A stretch of DNA of 64,000 bases from Bathymodiolus brooksi (taxonomy: Eukaryota; Mollusca; Bivalvia; Mytilida; Modiolidae), in NCBI GenBank assembly GCA_963680875.1, contig OY804589.1, forward strand, positions 21,286,413 to 21,350,412. Reading direction: 5' to 3'. This document shows positions 12,244-26,600 of the stretch, piece after piece. Position 1 is the stretch's first letter. Every line of letters begins with the position of its first letter. Position numbers and translations under genes: made by a program. The notes under the pieces were generated by a model, which was not told where the DNA came from, did no database searches, and worked only from the letters and a program-made list of their open reading frames with translations.

Positions 12244-14825
12244 CCGTAGACTAATAGTCCACCAGCAGAGGTATCAACCTAGTGATAGTAACACTGACTA
12301 CTGGGTAGATGATACCTCCGGAGACTAAAAGTCCACCAGCAGAGGTATCAACCTAGTGATAGTAACACTGACTACTGGGTAAATGATACCTCCGGAGACT
12401 AATAGTCCACCTGCAGAGGTATCAACCTAGAGATAGTAACACAGACTACTGGGTAGATGATACTTCGGAGACTAATAGTCCACCAGCAGAGGTATCAACC
12501 CAGTGATAATAACACTGACTACTGGGTAGATGATACCTCCGGAGACTAATAGTCCACCAGCAGAGGTATCAATCTAGTGATAATAACACTGACTAATGAG
12601 TAGATGATACCTCCGGAGACTAATAGTACACCAGCAGAGGTATCAACCTAGTGATAGTAACACTGGCTACTGAGTAGATGATACCTCCGGAGATTAATAG
12701 TCCACTAGCAGAAATAACCACCTAGTGATAGTAACACTGACTACTGGGTAGATGAAACCTTGGGCAATTAATAGTCCACCAGCAGAGATATCAACCTAGT
12801 GAGAGTAACACTGACTACTGGGTAGATGATATCTCCGGAGAATAACAGTCCACCAGCAGAGGTATCAACCTAGTGAGAGTAACACTGGCTACTGGGTAGA
12901 AGATACATCCGGAGACTAGTAGTCAACCAGCACAGGTATCAACCTGGTGATAATCACACTGACTACTGGGTAGATGATACCTCCGGAGATTAATAGTCCA
13001 CCCCCAGAGGTATCAACCTAGTGATAGAAACACTGACTACTGGGTAGATGATACCTCCGGAGACTAATAGTCCACCAGCAGAGATATCAACCTAGTGATA
13101 GTAACACTGGCTACTGGTTAGATGATACCTCCAGAGATTAATAGTCCACCAGCAGAGGTATCAACCTAATGATAGTAACACTTACTACTGAGTAGATGAT
13201 ACTTCCGGAGACTAATAGTCCACCAGCAGAGGTATCAACCTAGTGATAGTAACACTGATTACTTGGTAGATGATACCTCCGGAGATTAATAGTCCACCAG
13301 CAGAGGTATCAACCTAGTGATAGTAACACTGACTACTGGGTAGATGATACCTCCGGAGATTAATAATCCACCTGCAGAGGTATCAACCTAGTGATAGTAA
13401 CACTGACTACTGGGTAGATGATACCTCAGGACACTAATAGTCCACCAGCAGAGGTATCAACCTAGGGATAGTAACACTGGCTACTTGGTAGATAATACCC
13501 CCGAAGATTAATAGTCCACCAACAGAGTTATCAACCTAGTGATAGTAACACTGACTACTGGGTAGATCATACCTCCGGAGACTAATAGTCCACCAGCAGA
13601 GGTATCAACCTAGTGATAGTAACACTGACTACTGGGTAGATGATACCTCCGGAGACTAAAAGTCCACCAGCAGAGGTATCAACCTAGTGATAGTAACACT
13701 GACTACTGGGTAGATGATACATCCGGAGACTAATAGTCCACCTGCAGAGGTGTCAACCTAGTGATAGTAACACAGACTACTGGGTAGATGATACCCGGGA
13801 GACTAATAGTCCACCAGCAGAGGTATCAACCTAGTGATAATAACATTGACTACTGGGTAGATGATACCTCCGGAGACTAATAGTCCACCAGCAGAGGTAT
13901 CAATCTAGTGATAGTAACACTGACTAATGAGTAGATGATACCTCCGGAGACTAATAGTCCACCAGCAGAGGTATCAACCTAGTGATAGTAACACTGGCTA
14001 CTGGGTAGATGATACCTCCGGAGATTAATAGTCCACTAGCAGAAATAACAACCTAGTCATAGTAACACTCGCTACTGGGTAGATGATACCTTGGGCAATT
14101 AATAGTCCACCAGCAGAGGTATCAACCTAGTGAGAGTAACACTGACTGCTGGGTAAATGATGTCTCCGGAGACTAATAGTCCTCCAGCAGAGGTATCAAC
14201 CTAGTGAGAGTACCACTGGCTACTGGGTAGATGATACATCCGAAGACTAGTAGTCCACCAGCACAGGTATCAACCTGGTGATAGTAACACTGACTACTGG
14301 GTAGATGATACCTCCGGAGACTAAAGGTCCACCAGTAGAGGTATCAACCTAGTGATAGTAACACTGACTACTGGGTAGATGATACCTTTGGAAATTAATA
14401 GTCCACCAGCAGAGGTATCAACCTAGATAGAGTAACACTGACTACTGGGTAGATGATATCTCCGGAGACTAATAGTCCACCAGCAGAGGTATCAACCTAG
14501 TGAGAGTACCACTGGCTACTGGGTAGATGATACATCCGAAGACTAGTAGTCCACCAGCACAGGTATCAACCTGGTGATAGTAACACTGACTACTGGGTAG
14601 ATTATACCTCCGGAGACTAAAGGTCCACCAGTAGAGGTATCAACCTAGTGATAGTAACACTGACTACTGGGTAAATGATACCTCCGGAGACTAAAAGTCC
14701 ACCAGTAGAGGTATCAACCTAGTGATAGAAACACTGACTACTGGGTAGATGATACCTCCGGAGACTAGTAGTCCACCAGCAGAGGTATCAACATAGTGAT
14801 AGTAACACTGACTACTGGGTAGATG
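12244..14825. repeat. 6.3-kb HOR, copy A' (truncated)
   Basis: It follows copy A directly and repeats the order of 5,811-8,392 (offset 6,433 bp). The CAACATAGTGATAG monomer near 14,790 should be followed by TGATTCCTTGGGGAATC, as at 8,391, 19,992 and 26,277. Instead it continues as TGATACCTCCGG and then the GCAAAGGTATC / CCCCCGGTGATTAATAG order of 1,372 onward. The unit is therefore cut after about 2.6 kb. Confidence 0.85.
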
Positions 14826-15992
14826 ATACCTCCGGAGACTAATAGTCCACCAGCAAAGGTATCAACCTAGGGATAGTAACACTGGCTACTTGGTAGATGA
14901 TACCCCCGGTGATTAATAGTCCACCAACAGAGTTATCAACCTAGTGATAGTAACACTGACTACTGGGTAGATGATACCTCCGTGACTAATAGTCCACCAG
15001 CAGAGGTATCAACCTAGTGATAGTAACACTGACTACTGGGTAGATGATATCTCCGGAGACTAAAAGTCCACCAGCAGAGGTATCAACCTAGTGATAGTAA
15101 CACTGACTGCTGGGTAGATCATACCTCCGGAGACTAATAGTCCACCTGCAGAGGTATCAACCTAGCGATAGTAACGCTTACTACTGGGTAGATGATACCC
15201 AGGGGACTAATAGTCCACCTGCAGAGGTATCAACCTAGTGATATTAACACAGACTACTGGGTAGATGATACCTCCGAATACTAAAAGTCCACCAGCAGAG
15301 GTATCAACCTAGTGATAGTAACACTGACTACTGGGTAGATGATACCTCCGGAGATTAATAGTCCACTAGCAGAAGTAACATCCTAGTGAGAGTAACACTG
15401 ACTACTGGGTAGATGATACCTTGGGCAATTAATAGTCCACCAGCAGAGGTATCTACCTAGTGAGAGTAACACTGACTACTGGGTAGATGATATCTCCGAA
15501 GACTAATAGTCCACCAGCGGAGGTATTAACCTAGTGAGAGTAACAGTGGCTACTGGGTTGATGATACATCCGGAGACTAGTAGTCCACCAGCACAGGTAT
15601 CAACCTAGTGATAGTAACACTGGCTACTGGGTAGATGATACCTCCGAAGATTAATAGTCCACTAGCAGAAGTAACAACCTAGTGATAGTAACACTGACTA
15701 CTGGGTAGATGATACCTTGGGCAATTAATAGTCCACCAGCAGAGGTATCAACCTAGTTAGAGTAACACTGACTACTGGGTAGATGATATCTCCGGAGACT
15801 AATAGTCCACCAGCAGAGGTATCAACCTAGTGAGAGTACCACTGGCTACTGGGTAGATGATACATCCGAAGACTAGTAGTCCACCAGCACAGGTATCAAC
15901 CTGGTGATAGTAACACTGACTACTGGGTAGATGATACCTTCGGAGACTAAAGGTCCACCAGTAGAGGTATCAACCTAGTGATAGTAACACTG
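14826..15992. repeat. Left-end array type, inserted between HOR copies
   Basis: From about 14,826 to 15,860 the sequence follows 1,377-2,411 at an offset of 13,449 bp, with diagnostic variants of copy 2. From about 15,861 to 15,985 it follows 860-985 at an offset of 15,001 bp (ACATCCGAAGACTAGTAG, then CCTTCGGAGACTAAAGG). It then joins sequence matching 4,391 onward. The three sources show that this stretch is a recombinant. Confidence 0.8.
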
Positions 15993-17411
15993 ACTACTGG
16001 GAAGATGATACCTCCGGAGACTTAAAGTCCACCAGTAGAGGTATCAACCTAGTGATAGAAACACTGACTACTGGGTAGATGATACCTCCGGAGACTTAAA
16101 GTCCACCAGTAGAGGTATCAACCTAGTGATAGAAACACTGACTACTGGGTAGATGATACCTCCGGAGACTAGTAGTCCACCAGCAGAGGTATCAACATAG
16201 TGATAGTAACACTGACTACTGGGTAGATGATTCCTTGGGGATTCAATAGTCCACAAGCAAAGGTATCAACCTAGTGATAGAAACACTGGCTACTGGGTAG
16301 ATGATACCTCCGGAGATTAATAGTCCACCAGCAGAGGTATCAACCTAGTGATAGTAACACTGACTACCGGGTAGATGATACCTCCGGAGAATAATAGTCC
16401 ACATGCAGAGGTATCAACATAGTAATAGTAACACTGACTACTGGGTAGATGATACCTCCGGAGATTAATAATCCACCTGCAGAGGTATCAACCTAGTGAT
16501 AGTAACACTGACTACTGGGTAGATGATACCTCCGGAGACTAATAGTCCACCAGCAAAGGTATCAACCTAGGGATAGTAACGCTTACTACTGGGTAGATGA
16601 TACCCAGGAGACTAATAGTCCACCTGCAGAGGTATCAACCTAGTGATATTAACACTGACTACTTGGTAGATGATACCTCGGAGATTAATATTCCACCAAC
16701 AGAGGTATCAACCTAGTGATAGTTACACAGACTACTGGGTAGATGATACCTCCGGATACTAAAAGTCCACCAGCAGAGGTATCAACCTAGTGATAGTAAC
16801 ACTGACTACTAGGTAGATGATACCGCCGGAGATTAATAGTCCACTAGCAGAAGTAACATCCTAGTGAGAGTAACACTGACTACTGGGTAGATCATACCTT
16901 GGGCAATTAATAGTCCACCAGCAGAGATATTAACCTAATGAGTGTAACAGTGGCTACTGGGTTGATGATACATCCGGAGACTAGTAGTCCACCAGCACAG
17001 GTATCAACATAGTAACACTGACTACTGGGTAGATGATACCTCCGGAGACTAAAGGTCAACCAGTAGAGGTATCAACCTAGTGATAGTAACACTGACTACT
17101 GGGTAGATGATACCTCCGGAGACTAATAGTCCTCCAGCAGAGATATCAACCTAGAGATAGTAACACTGACTACTGGGTAGATGATACCTCCGGAGACTAG
17201 TAGTCCACCAGCAGAGGTATCAACATAGTGATATTAACACTGACTACTAGGTAGATGATACCTTGGGGAATCAATAGTCCAAAAGCAAAGGTATCAACCT
17301 AGTGATAGTAACACTGGCTACTGGGTAGATGATACCTCCAGAGATTAATAGTCCACCAGCAGAGGTATCAACCTAATGATAGTAACACTGACTACTGGGT
17401 AGATGATACCT
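15993..17411. repeat. Second copy of mosaic block 4,392-5,810
   Basis: It matches the earlier block at an offset of 11,601 bp, including the 68-bp monomer with the six-base loss near 17,005 and the GACTTAAAG and GGGGATTCAATAG variants. Single-base differences seen include GATAGAAACACTGGC near 16,278 against GATAGTAACACTGGC near 4,677, and ACTAGGTAG near 16,808 against ACTGGGTAG. Confidence 0.85.
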
Positions 17412-20400
17412 CCGTAGACTAATAGTCCACCAGCAGAGGTATCAACCTAGTGATAGTAACACTGACTACTGGGTAGATGATACCTCCGGAGACTAAAAGT
17501 CCACCAGCAGAGGTATCAACCTAGTGATAGTAACACTGACTACTGGGTAAATGATACCTCCGGAGACTAATAGTCCACCTGCAGAGGTATCAACCTAGAG
17601 ATAGTAACACAGACTACTGGGTAGATGATACTTCGGAGACTAATAGTCCACCAGCAGAGGTATCAACCCAGTGATAATAACACTGACTACTGGGTAGATG
17701 ATACCTCCGGAGACTAATAGTCCACCAGCAGAGGTATCAATCTAGTGATAATAACACTGACTAATGAGTAGATGATACCTCCGGAGTTTAATAGTACACC
17801 AGCAGAGGTATCAACCTAGTGATAGTAACACTGGCTACTGAGTAGATGATACCTCCGGAGATTAATAGTCCACTAGCAGAAATAACCACCTAGTGATAGT
17901 AACACTGACTACTGGGTAGATGAAACCTTGGGCAATTAATAGTCCACCAGCAGAGATATCAACCTAGTGAGAGTAACACTGACTACTGGGTAGATGATAT
18001 CTCCGGAGAATAACAGTCCACCAGCAGAGGTATCAACCTAGTGAGAGTAACACTGGCTACTGGGTAGAAGATACATCCGGAGACTAGTAGTCAACCAGCA
18101 CAGGTATCAACCTGGTGATAATCACACTGACTACTGGGTAGATGATACCTCCGGAGATTAATAGTCCACCCCCAGAGGTATCAACCTAGTGATAGAAACA
18201 CTGACTACTGGGTAGATGATACCTCCGGAGACTAATAGTCCACCAGCAGAGATATCAACCTAGTGATAGTAACACTGGCTACTGGTTAGATGATACCTCC
18301 AGAGATTAATAGTCCACCAGCAGAGGTATCAACTTAATGATAGTAACACTTACTACTGAGTAGATGATACTTCCGGAGACTAATAGTCCACCAGCAGAGG
18401 TATCAACCTAGTGATAGTAACACTGATTACTTGGTAGATGATACCTCCGGAGATTAATAGTCCACCAGCAGAGGTATCAACCTAGTGATAGTAACACTGA
18501 CTACTGGGTAGATGATACCTCCGGAGATTAATAATCCACCTGCAGAGGTATCAACCTAGTGATAGTAACACTGACTACTGGGTAGATGATACCTCAGGAC
18601 ACTAATAGTCCACCAGCAGAGGTATCAACCTAGGGATAGTAACACTGGCTACTTGGTAGATAATACCCCCGAAGATTAATAGTCCACCAACAGAGTTATC
18701 AACCTAGTGATAGTAACACTGACTACTGGGTAGATCATACCTCCGGAGACTAATAGTCCACCAGCAGAGGTATCAACCTAGTGATAGTAACACTGACTAC
18801 TGGGTAGATGATACCTCCGGAGACTAAAAGTCCACCAGCAGAGGTATCAACCTAGTGATAGTAACACTGACTACTGGGTAGATGATACATCCGGAGACTA
18901 ATAGTCCACCTGCAGAGGTGTCAACCTAGTGATAGTAACACAGACTACTGGGTAGATGATACCCGGGAGACTAATAGTCCACCAGCAGAGGTATCAACCT
19001 AGTGATAATAACATTGACTACTGGGTAGATGATACCTCCGGAGACTAATAGTCCACCAGCAGAGGTATCAATCTAGTGATAGTAACACTGACTAATGAGT
19101 AGATGATACCTCCGGAGACTAATAGTCCACCAGCAGAGGTATCAACCTAGTGATAGTAACACTGGCTACTGGGTAGATGATACCTCCGGAGATTAATAGT
19201 CCACTAGCAGAAATAACAACCTAGTCATAGTAACACTCGCTACTGGGTAGATGATACCTTGGGCAATTAATAGTCCACCAGCAGAGGTATCAACCTAGTG
19301 AGAGTAACACTGACTGCTGGGTAAATGATGTCTACGGAGACTAATAGTCCTCCAGCAGAGGTATCAACCTAGTGAGAGTACCACTGGCTACTGGGTAGAT
19401 GATACATCCGAAAACTAGTAGTCCACCAGCACAGGTATCAACCTGGTGATAGTAACACTGACTACTGGGTAGATGATACCTCCGGAGACTAAAGGTCCAC
19501 CAGTAGAGGTATCAACCTAGTGATAGTAACACTGACTACTGGGTAGATGATACCTTTGGAAATTAATAGTCCACCAGCAGAGGTATCAACCTAGATAGAG
19601 TAACACTGACTACTGGGTAGATGATATCTCCGGAGACTAATAGTCCACCAGCAGAGGTATCAACCTAGTGAGAGTACCACTGGCTACTGGGTAGATGATA
19701 CATCCGAAGACTAGTAGTCCACCAGCACAGGTATCAACCTGGTGATAGTAACACTGACTACTGGGTAGATTATACCTCCGGAGACTAAAGGTCCACCAGT
19801 AGAGGTATCAACCTAGTTTTAGTAACACTGACTACTGGGTAAATGATACCTCCGGAGACTAAAAGTCCACCAGTAGAGGTATCAACCTAGTGATAGAAAC
19901 ACTGACTACTGGGTAGATGATACCTACGGAGACTAGTAGTCCACCAGCAGAGGTATCAACATAGTGATAGTAACACTGACTACTGGGTAGATGATTCCTT
20001 GGGGAATCAATAGTCCACAAGCAAAGGTATCAACCTAGTGATAGTAACACTGGCTACTGGGTAGATGATACCTCCAGAGATTAATAGTCCACCAGCAGGG
20101 GTATCAACCTAGTGATAGTAACACTGACTACCGGGTAGATGATACCTCCGGAGACTAATAGTCCACATGCAGAGGTATGAACCTAGTAATAGTAACACTG
20201 ACTACTGGGTAGATGATACCTCCGGAGATTAATAGTCCACCAGCAGAGATATCAACCTAGTGATGGTAAAACTGACTACTGGGTAGATGATACCTCCGGA
20301 GATTAATAATCCACCTGCAGAGGTATCAACCTAGTGATAGTAACACTGACTACTGGGTAGATGATACTTCCGGAGATTAATAGTCCACCAGCAAAGGTAT

Positions 20401-23400
20401 CAACCTAGGGATAGTAACACTGGCTACTTGGTAGATGATACCCCCGGTGATTAATAGTCCACCAACAGAGTTATCAACCTAGTGATAGTAACACTGACTA
20501 CTGGGTAGATGATACCTCCGGTGACTAATAGTCCACCAGCAGAGGTATCAACCTAGTGATAGTAACACTGACTACTGGGTAGATGATATCTCCGGAGACT
20601 AAAAGTCCATCAGCAGAGGTATCAACCTAGTGATAGTAACACTGACTGCTGGGTAGATCATACCTCCGGAGACTAATAGTCCACCTGCAGAGGTATCAAC
20701 CTAGCGATACTAACGCTTACTACTGGGTAGATGATACCCAGCAGACTAATAGTCCACCTGCAGAGGTATCAACCTAGTGATAGTAACACTGACTACTGGG
20801 TAGATGATACCTCGGAGACTAATATTCCACTAACAGAGGTATCAACCTAGTGATAGTTACACAGACTACTGGGTAGATGATACCTCCGGAGATTAATAGT
20901 CCACTAGCAGAAGTAACATCCTAGTGAGAGTAACACTGACTACTGGGTAGATGATACCTTGGGCAATTAATAGTCCACCAGCAGAGGTATCTACCTAGTG
21001 AGAGTAACACTGACAACTGGGTAGATGATACCTCCGGAGATTAATAGTCCACTAGCAGAAGTAACATCCTAGTGAGAGTAACACTGACTACTGGGTAGAT
21101 GATACCTTGGGCAATTAATAGTCCACCAGCAGAGGTATCTACCTAGTGAGAGTAACACTGACTACTGGGTAGATGATATCTCCGGAGACTAATAGTCCAC
21201 CAGCAGAGGTATCAACCTAGTGAGAGTAAAAGTGGCTACTGGGTTGATGATACATCCGGAGACTAAAGGTCCACCAGTAGAGGTATCAACCTAGTGATAG
21301 TAACACTGCCTACTGGGTATATGATACCTCCGGAGACTAATAGTCCACCAGCAGAGATATCAACCTAGAGATAGTAACACTGACTACTGGGTAGATGATA
21401 CCTCTGGAGATTAATAGTCCACCCGCAGAGGTATCAACCTAGTGATAGTAACACTGACTACTGGGTAGATGATACCTCCGGAGACTATATGCCCACCAGT
21501 AGAGGTATCAACTTAGTGATAGAAACACTGACTACTGGGTAGATGATACCTCCGGAGACTAGTAGTCCACCAGCAGAGGTATCAACATAGTGATAGTAAC
21601 ACTGGATACTGGGTAGATGATACCTCCGGAGATTAATAGTCCACTAGCAGAAATAACAACCTAGTCATAGTAACACTCACTACTGGGTAGATGATACCTT
21701 GGGGAATCAATAGTCCACAAGCAAAGGTATCAACCTAGTGATAGTAACACTGGCTACTGGGTAGATGATACCTCCAGAGATTAATAGTCCACCAGCAGAG
21801 GTATCAACCTAATGATAGTAACACTGACTACTGGGTAGATGATACCTCCGGAGACTAATAGTCCACCAGCAGAAGTATCAACCTAGTGATAGTAACACTG
21901 ACTACTGGGTAGATGATACCTCCGGAGACTAAAAGTCCACCAGCAGAGGTATCAACCTAGTGATAGTAACACAGACTACTGGGTAGATGATACTTCGGAG
22001 ACTAATAGTCCACCAGCAGAGGTATCAACCCAGTGATAATAACACTGACTACTGGGTAGATGATACCTCCGGAGACTAATAGTCCACCAGCAGAGGTATC
22101 AATCTAGTGATAGTAACACTGACTAATGAGTAGATGATACCTCCGGAGACTAATAGTACACCAGCAGGGGTATCAACCTAGTGATAGCAACACTGGCTAA
22201 TGGGTAGATGATACCTCCGGAGATTAATAGTCCACTAACAGAAATAACAACCTAGTGATAGTAACACTGACTACTGGGTAGATGATTCCTTGGGCAATTA
22301 ATAGTCCACCAGCAGAGGTATCAACCTAGTGAGAGTAACACTGACTACTGGGTAGATGATATTTCCGGAGAATAACAGTCCACCAGCAGAGGTATCAACC
22401 TAGTGAGAGTAACACTGGCTACTGGGTAGAAGATACATCCGGAGACTAGTAGTCAACCAGCACAGGTATCAACCTGGTGATAATCACACTGACTACTGGG
22501 TAGATGATACCTCCGGAGATTAATAGTCCACCCCCAGAGGTATCAACCTAGTGATAGAAACACTGACTACTGGGTAGATGATACCTCCGGAGACTAATAG
22601 TCCACCAGCAGAGATATCAACCTAGTGATAGTAACACTGGCTACTGGTTAGATGATACCTCCAGAGATTAATAGTCCACCAGCAGAGGTATCAACCTAAT
22701 GATAGTAACACTGACTACTGAGTAGATGATACTTCCGGAGACTAATAGTCCACCAGCAGAGGTATCAACCCTGTGATAGTAACACTGATTACTTGGTAGA
22801 TGATACCTCCGGAGATTAATAGTCCACCAGCAGAGGTATCAACCTAGTGATAGTAACACTGACTACTGGGTAGATGATACCTCCGGAGATTAATAATCCA
22901 CCTGCAGAGGTATCAACCTAGTGATAGTAACACTGACTACTGGGTAGATGATACCTCCAGAGACTAATATTCCACCAGCAGAGGTATCAACCTAGGGATA
23001 GTAACACTGGCTACTGGGTAGATGATACCCCCGGAGACTAATAGTCCACCAGCAGAGGTATCAACCTAGTGATAATAACACTGACTACTGGGTAGATGAT
23101 ACCTCCGGAGACTAATAGTCCACCAGCAGAGGTATCAATCTAGTGATAGTAACACTGACTAATGAGTAGATGATACCTCCGGAGACTAATAGTCCACCAG
23201 CAGAGGTATCAACCTAGTGATAGTAACACTGGCTACTGGGTAGATGATACCTCCGGAGATTAATAGTCCACTAGCAGAAATAACAACCTAGTCATAGTAA
23301 CACTCACTACTGGGTAGATGATACCTTGGGCAATTAATAGTCAACCAGCACAGGTATCAACCTAGTGAGAGTAACACTGACTGCTGGGTAGATGATGTCT

Positions 23401-23696
23401 CCGGAGAATAATAGTCCACCAGCAGAGGTATCAACCTAGTGAGAGTAACACTGGCTACTGGGTAGAAGATACATCCGGAGACTAGTAGTTAACCAGCAGA
23501 GGTATCAACCTGGTGATAATCACACTGACTACTGGGTAGATGATACCTCCGGAGATTAATAGTCCACCCCCAGAGGTATCAACCTAGTGATAAAAACACT
23601 GACTACTGGGTAGATGATACCTCCGGAGACTAATAGTCCACCAGCAGAGATATCAACCTAGTGATAGTAACACTGACTACTGGGTAGATGATACCT
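17412..23696. repeat. 6.3-kb HOR, copy B (6,285 bp)
   Basis: A full unit between two CCGTAGACTAATAG landmarks (ccgtag at 17,412 and 23,697), 85 monomers long less 5 bp. Useful internal landmarks are GATGATGTCTACGG near 19,327, TGATTCCTTGGGGAATC at 19,992, CGATACTAACGCTTAC near 20,704, and GATGATGTCTCC at 23,391. Both neighbouring HOR copies match it monomer by monomer. Confidence 0.9.
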
Positions 23697-26600
23697 CCGT
23701 AGACTAATAGTCCACCAGCAGAGGTATCAACCTAGTGATAGTAACACTGACTACTGGGTAGATGATACCTCCGGAGACTAAAAGTCCACCAGCAGAGGTA
23801 TCAACCTAGTGATAGTAACACTGACTACTGGGTAAATGATACCTCCGGAGACTAATAGTCCACCTGCAGAGGTATCAACCTAGAGATAGTAACACAGACT
23901 ACTGGGTAGATGATACTTCGGAGACTAATAGTCCACCAGCAGAGGTATCAACCCAGTGATAATAACACTGACTACTGGGTAGATGATACCTCCGGAGACT
24001 AATAGTCCACCAGCAGAGGTATCAATCTAGTGATAATAACACTGACTAATGAGTAGATGATACCTCCGGAGACTAATAGTACACCAGCAGAGGTATCAAC
24101 CTAGTGATAGTAACACTGGCTACTGAGTAGATGATACCTCCGGAGATTAATAGTCCACTAGCAGAAATAACCACCTAGTGATAGTAACACTGACTACTGG
24201 GTAGATGAAACCTTGGGCAATTAATAGTCCACCAGCAGAGATATCAACCTAGTGAGAGTAACACTGACTACTGGGTAGATGATATCTCCGGAGAATAACA
24301 GTCCACCAGCAGAGGTATCAACCTAGTGAGAGTAACACTGGCTACTGGGTAGAAGATACATCCGGAGACTAGTAGTCAACCAGCACAGGTATCAACCTGG
24401 TGATAATCACACTGACTACTGGGTAGATGATACCTCCGGAGATTAATAGTCCACCCCCAGAGGTATCAACCTAGTGATAGAAACACTGACTACTGGGTAG
24501 ATGATACCTCCGGAGACTAATAGTCCACCAGCAGAGATATCAACCTAGTGATAGTAACACTGGCTACTGGTTAGATGATACCTCCAGAGATTAATAGTCC
24601 ACCAGCAGAGGTATCAACCTAATGATAGTAACACTTACTACTGAGTAGATGATACTTCCGGAGACTAATAGTCCACCAGCAGAGGTATCAACCTAGTGAT
24701 AGTAACACTGATTACTTGGTAGATGATACCTCCGGAGATTAATAGTCCACCAGCAGAGGTATCAACCTAGTGATAGTAACACTGACTACTGGGTAGATGA
24801 TACCTCCGGAGATTAATAATCCACCTGCAGAGGTATCAACCTAGTGATAGTAACACTGACTACTGGGTAGATGATACCTCAGGACACTAATAGTCCACCA
24901 GCAGAGGTATCAACCTAGGGATAGTAACACTGGCTACTTGGTAGATAATACCCCCGAAGATTAATAGTCCACCAACAGAGTTATCAACCTAGTGATAGTA
25001 ACACTGACTACTGGGTAGATCATACCTCCGGAGACTAATAGTCCACCAGCAGAGGTATCAACCTAGTGATAGTAACACTGACTACTGGGTAGATGATACC
25101 TCCGGAGACTAAAAGTCCACCAGCAGAGGTATCAACCTAGTGATAGTAACACTGACTACTGGGTAGATGATACATCCGGAGACTAATAGTCCACCTGCAG
25201 AGGTGTCAACCTAGTGATAGTAACACAGACTACTGGGTAGATGATACCCGGGAGACTAATAGTCCACCAGCAGAGGTATCAACCTAGTGATAATAACATT
25301 GACTACTGGGTAGATGATACCTCCGGAGACTAATAGTCCACCAGCAGAGGTATCAATCTAGTGATAGTAACACTGACTAATGAGTAGATGATACCTCCGG
25401 AGACTAATAGTCCACCAGCAGAGGTATCAACCTAGTGATAGTAACACTGGCTACTGGGTAGATGATACCTCCGGAGATTAATAGTCCACTAGCAGAAATA
25501 ACAACCTAGTCATAGTAACACTCGCTACTGGGTAGATGATACCTTGGGCAATTAATAGTCCACCAGCAGAGGTATCAACCTAGTGAGAGTAACACTGACT
25601 GCTGGGTAAATGATGTCTCCGGAGACTAATAGTCCTCCAGCAGAGGTATCAACCTAGTGAGAGTACCACTGGCTACTGGGTAGATGATACATCCGAAGAC
25701 TAGTAGTCCACCAGCACAGGTATCAACCTGGTGATAGTAACACTGACTACTGGGTAGATGATACCTCCGGAGACTAAAGGTCCACCAGTAGAGGTATCAA
25801 CCTAGTGATAGTAACACTGACTACTGGGTAGATGATACCTTTGGAAATTAATAGTCCACCAGCAGAGGTATCAACCTAGATAGAGTAACACTGACTACTG
25901 GGTAGATGATATCTCCGGAGACTAATAGTCCACCAGCAGAGGTATCAACCTAGTGAGAGTACCACTGGCTACTGGGTAGATGATACATCCGAAGACTAGT
26001 AGTCCACCAGCACAGGTATCAACCTGGTGATAGTAACACTGACTACTGGGTAGATTATACCTCCGGAGACTAAAGGTCCACCAGTAGAGGTATCAACCTA
26101 GTGATAGTAACACTGACTACAAGGTAAATGATACCTCCGGAGACTAAAAGTCCACCAGTAGAGGTATCAACCTAGTGATAGAAACACTGACTACTGGGTA
26201 GATGATACCTCCGGAGACTAGTAGTCCACCAGCAGAGGTATCAACATAGTGATAGTAACACTGACTACTGGGTAGATGATTCCTTGGGGAATCAATAGTC
26301 CACAAGCAAAGGTATCAACCTAGTGATAGTAACACTGGCTACTGGGTAGATGATACCTCCAGAGATTAATAGTCCACCAGCAGGGGTATCAACCTAGTGA
26401 TAGTAACACTGACTACCGGGTAGATGATACCTCCGGAGACTAATAGTCCACATGCAGAGGTATGAACCTAGTAATAGTAACACTGACTACTGGGTAGATG
26501 ATACCTCCGGAGATTAATAGTCCACCAGCAGAGATATCAACCTAGTGATGGTAAAACTGACTACTGGGTAGATGATACCTCCGGAGATTAATAATCCACC

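Noticed and set aside
16068..16256. Identical 62-residue minus-strand open reading frame
   Set aside because: It is the same chance frame copied by the 11,601-bp duplication. Conservation here reflects recent duplication, not selection on protein.
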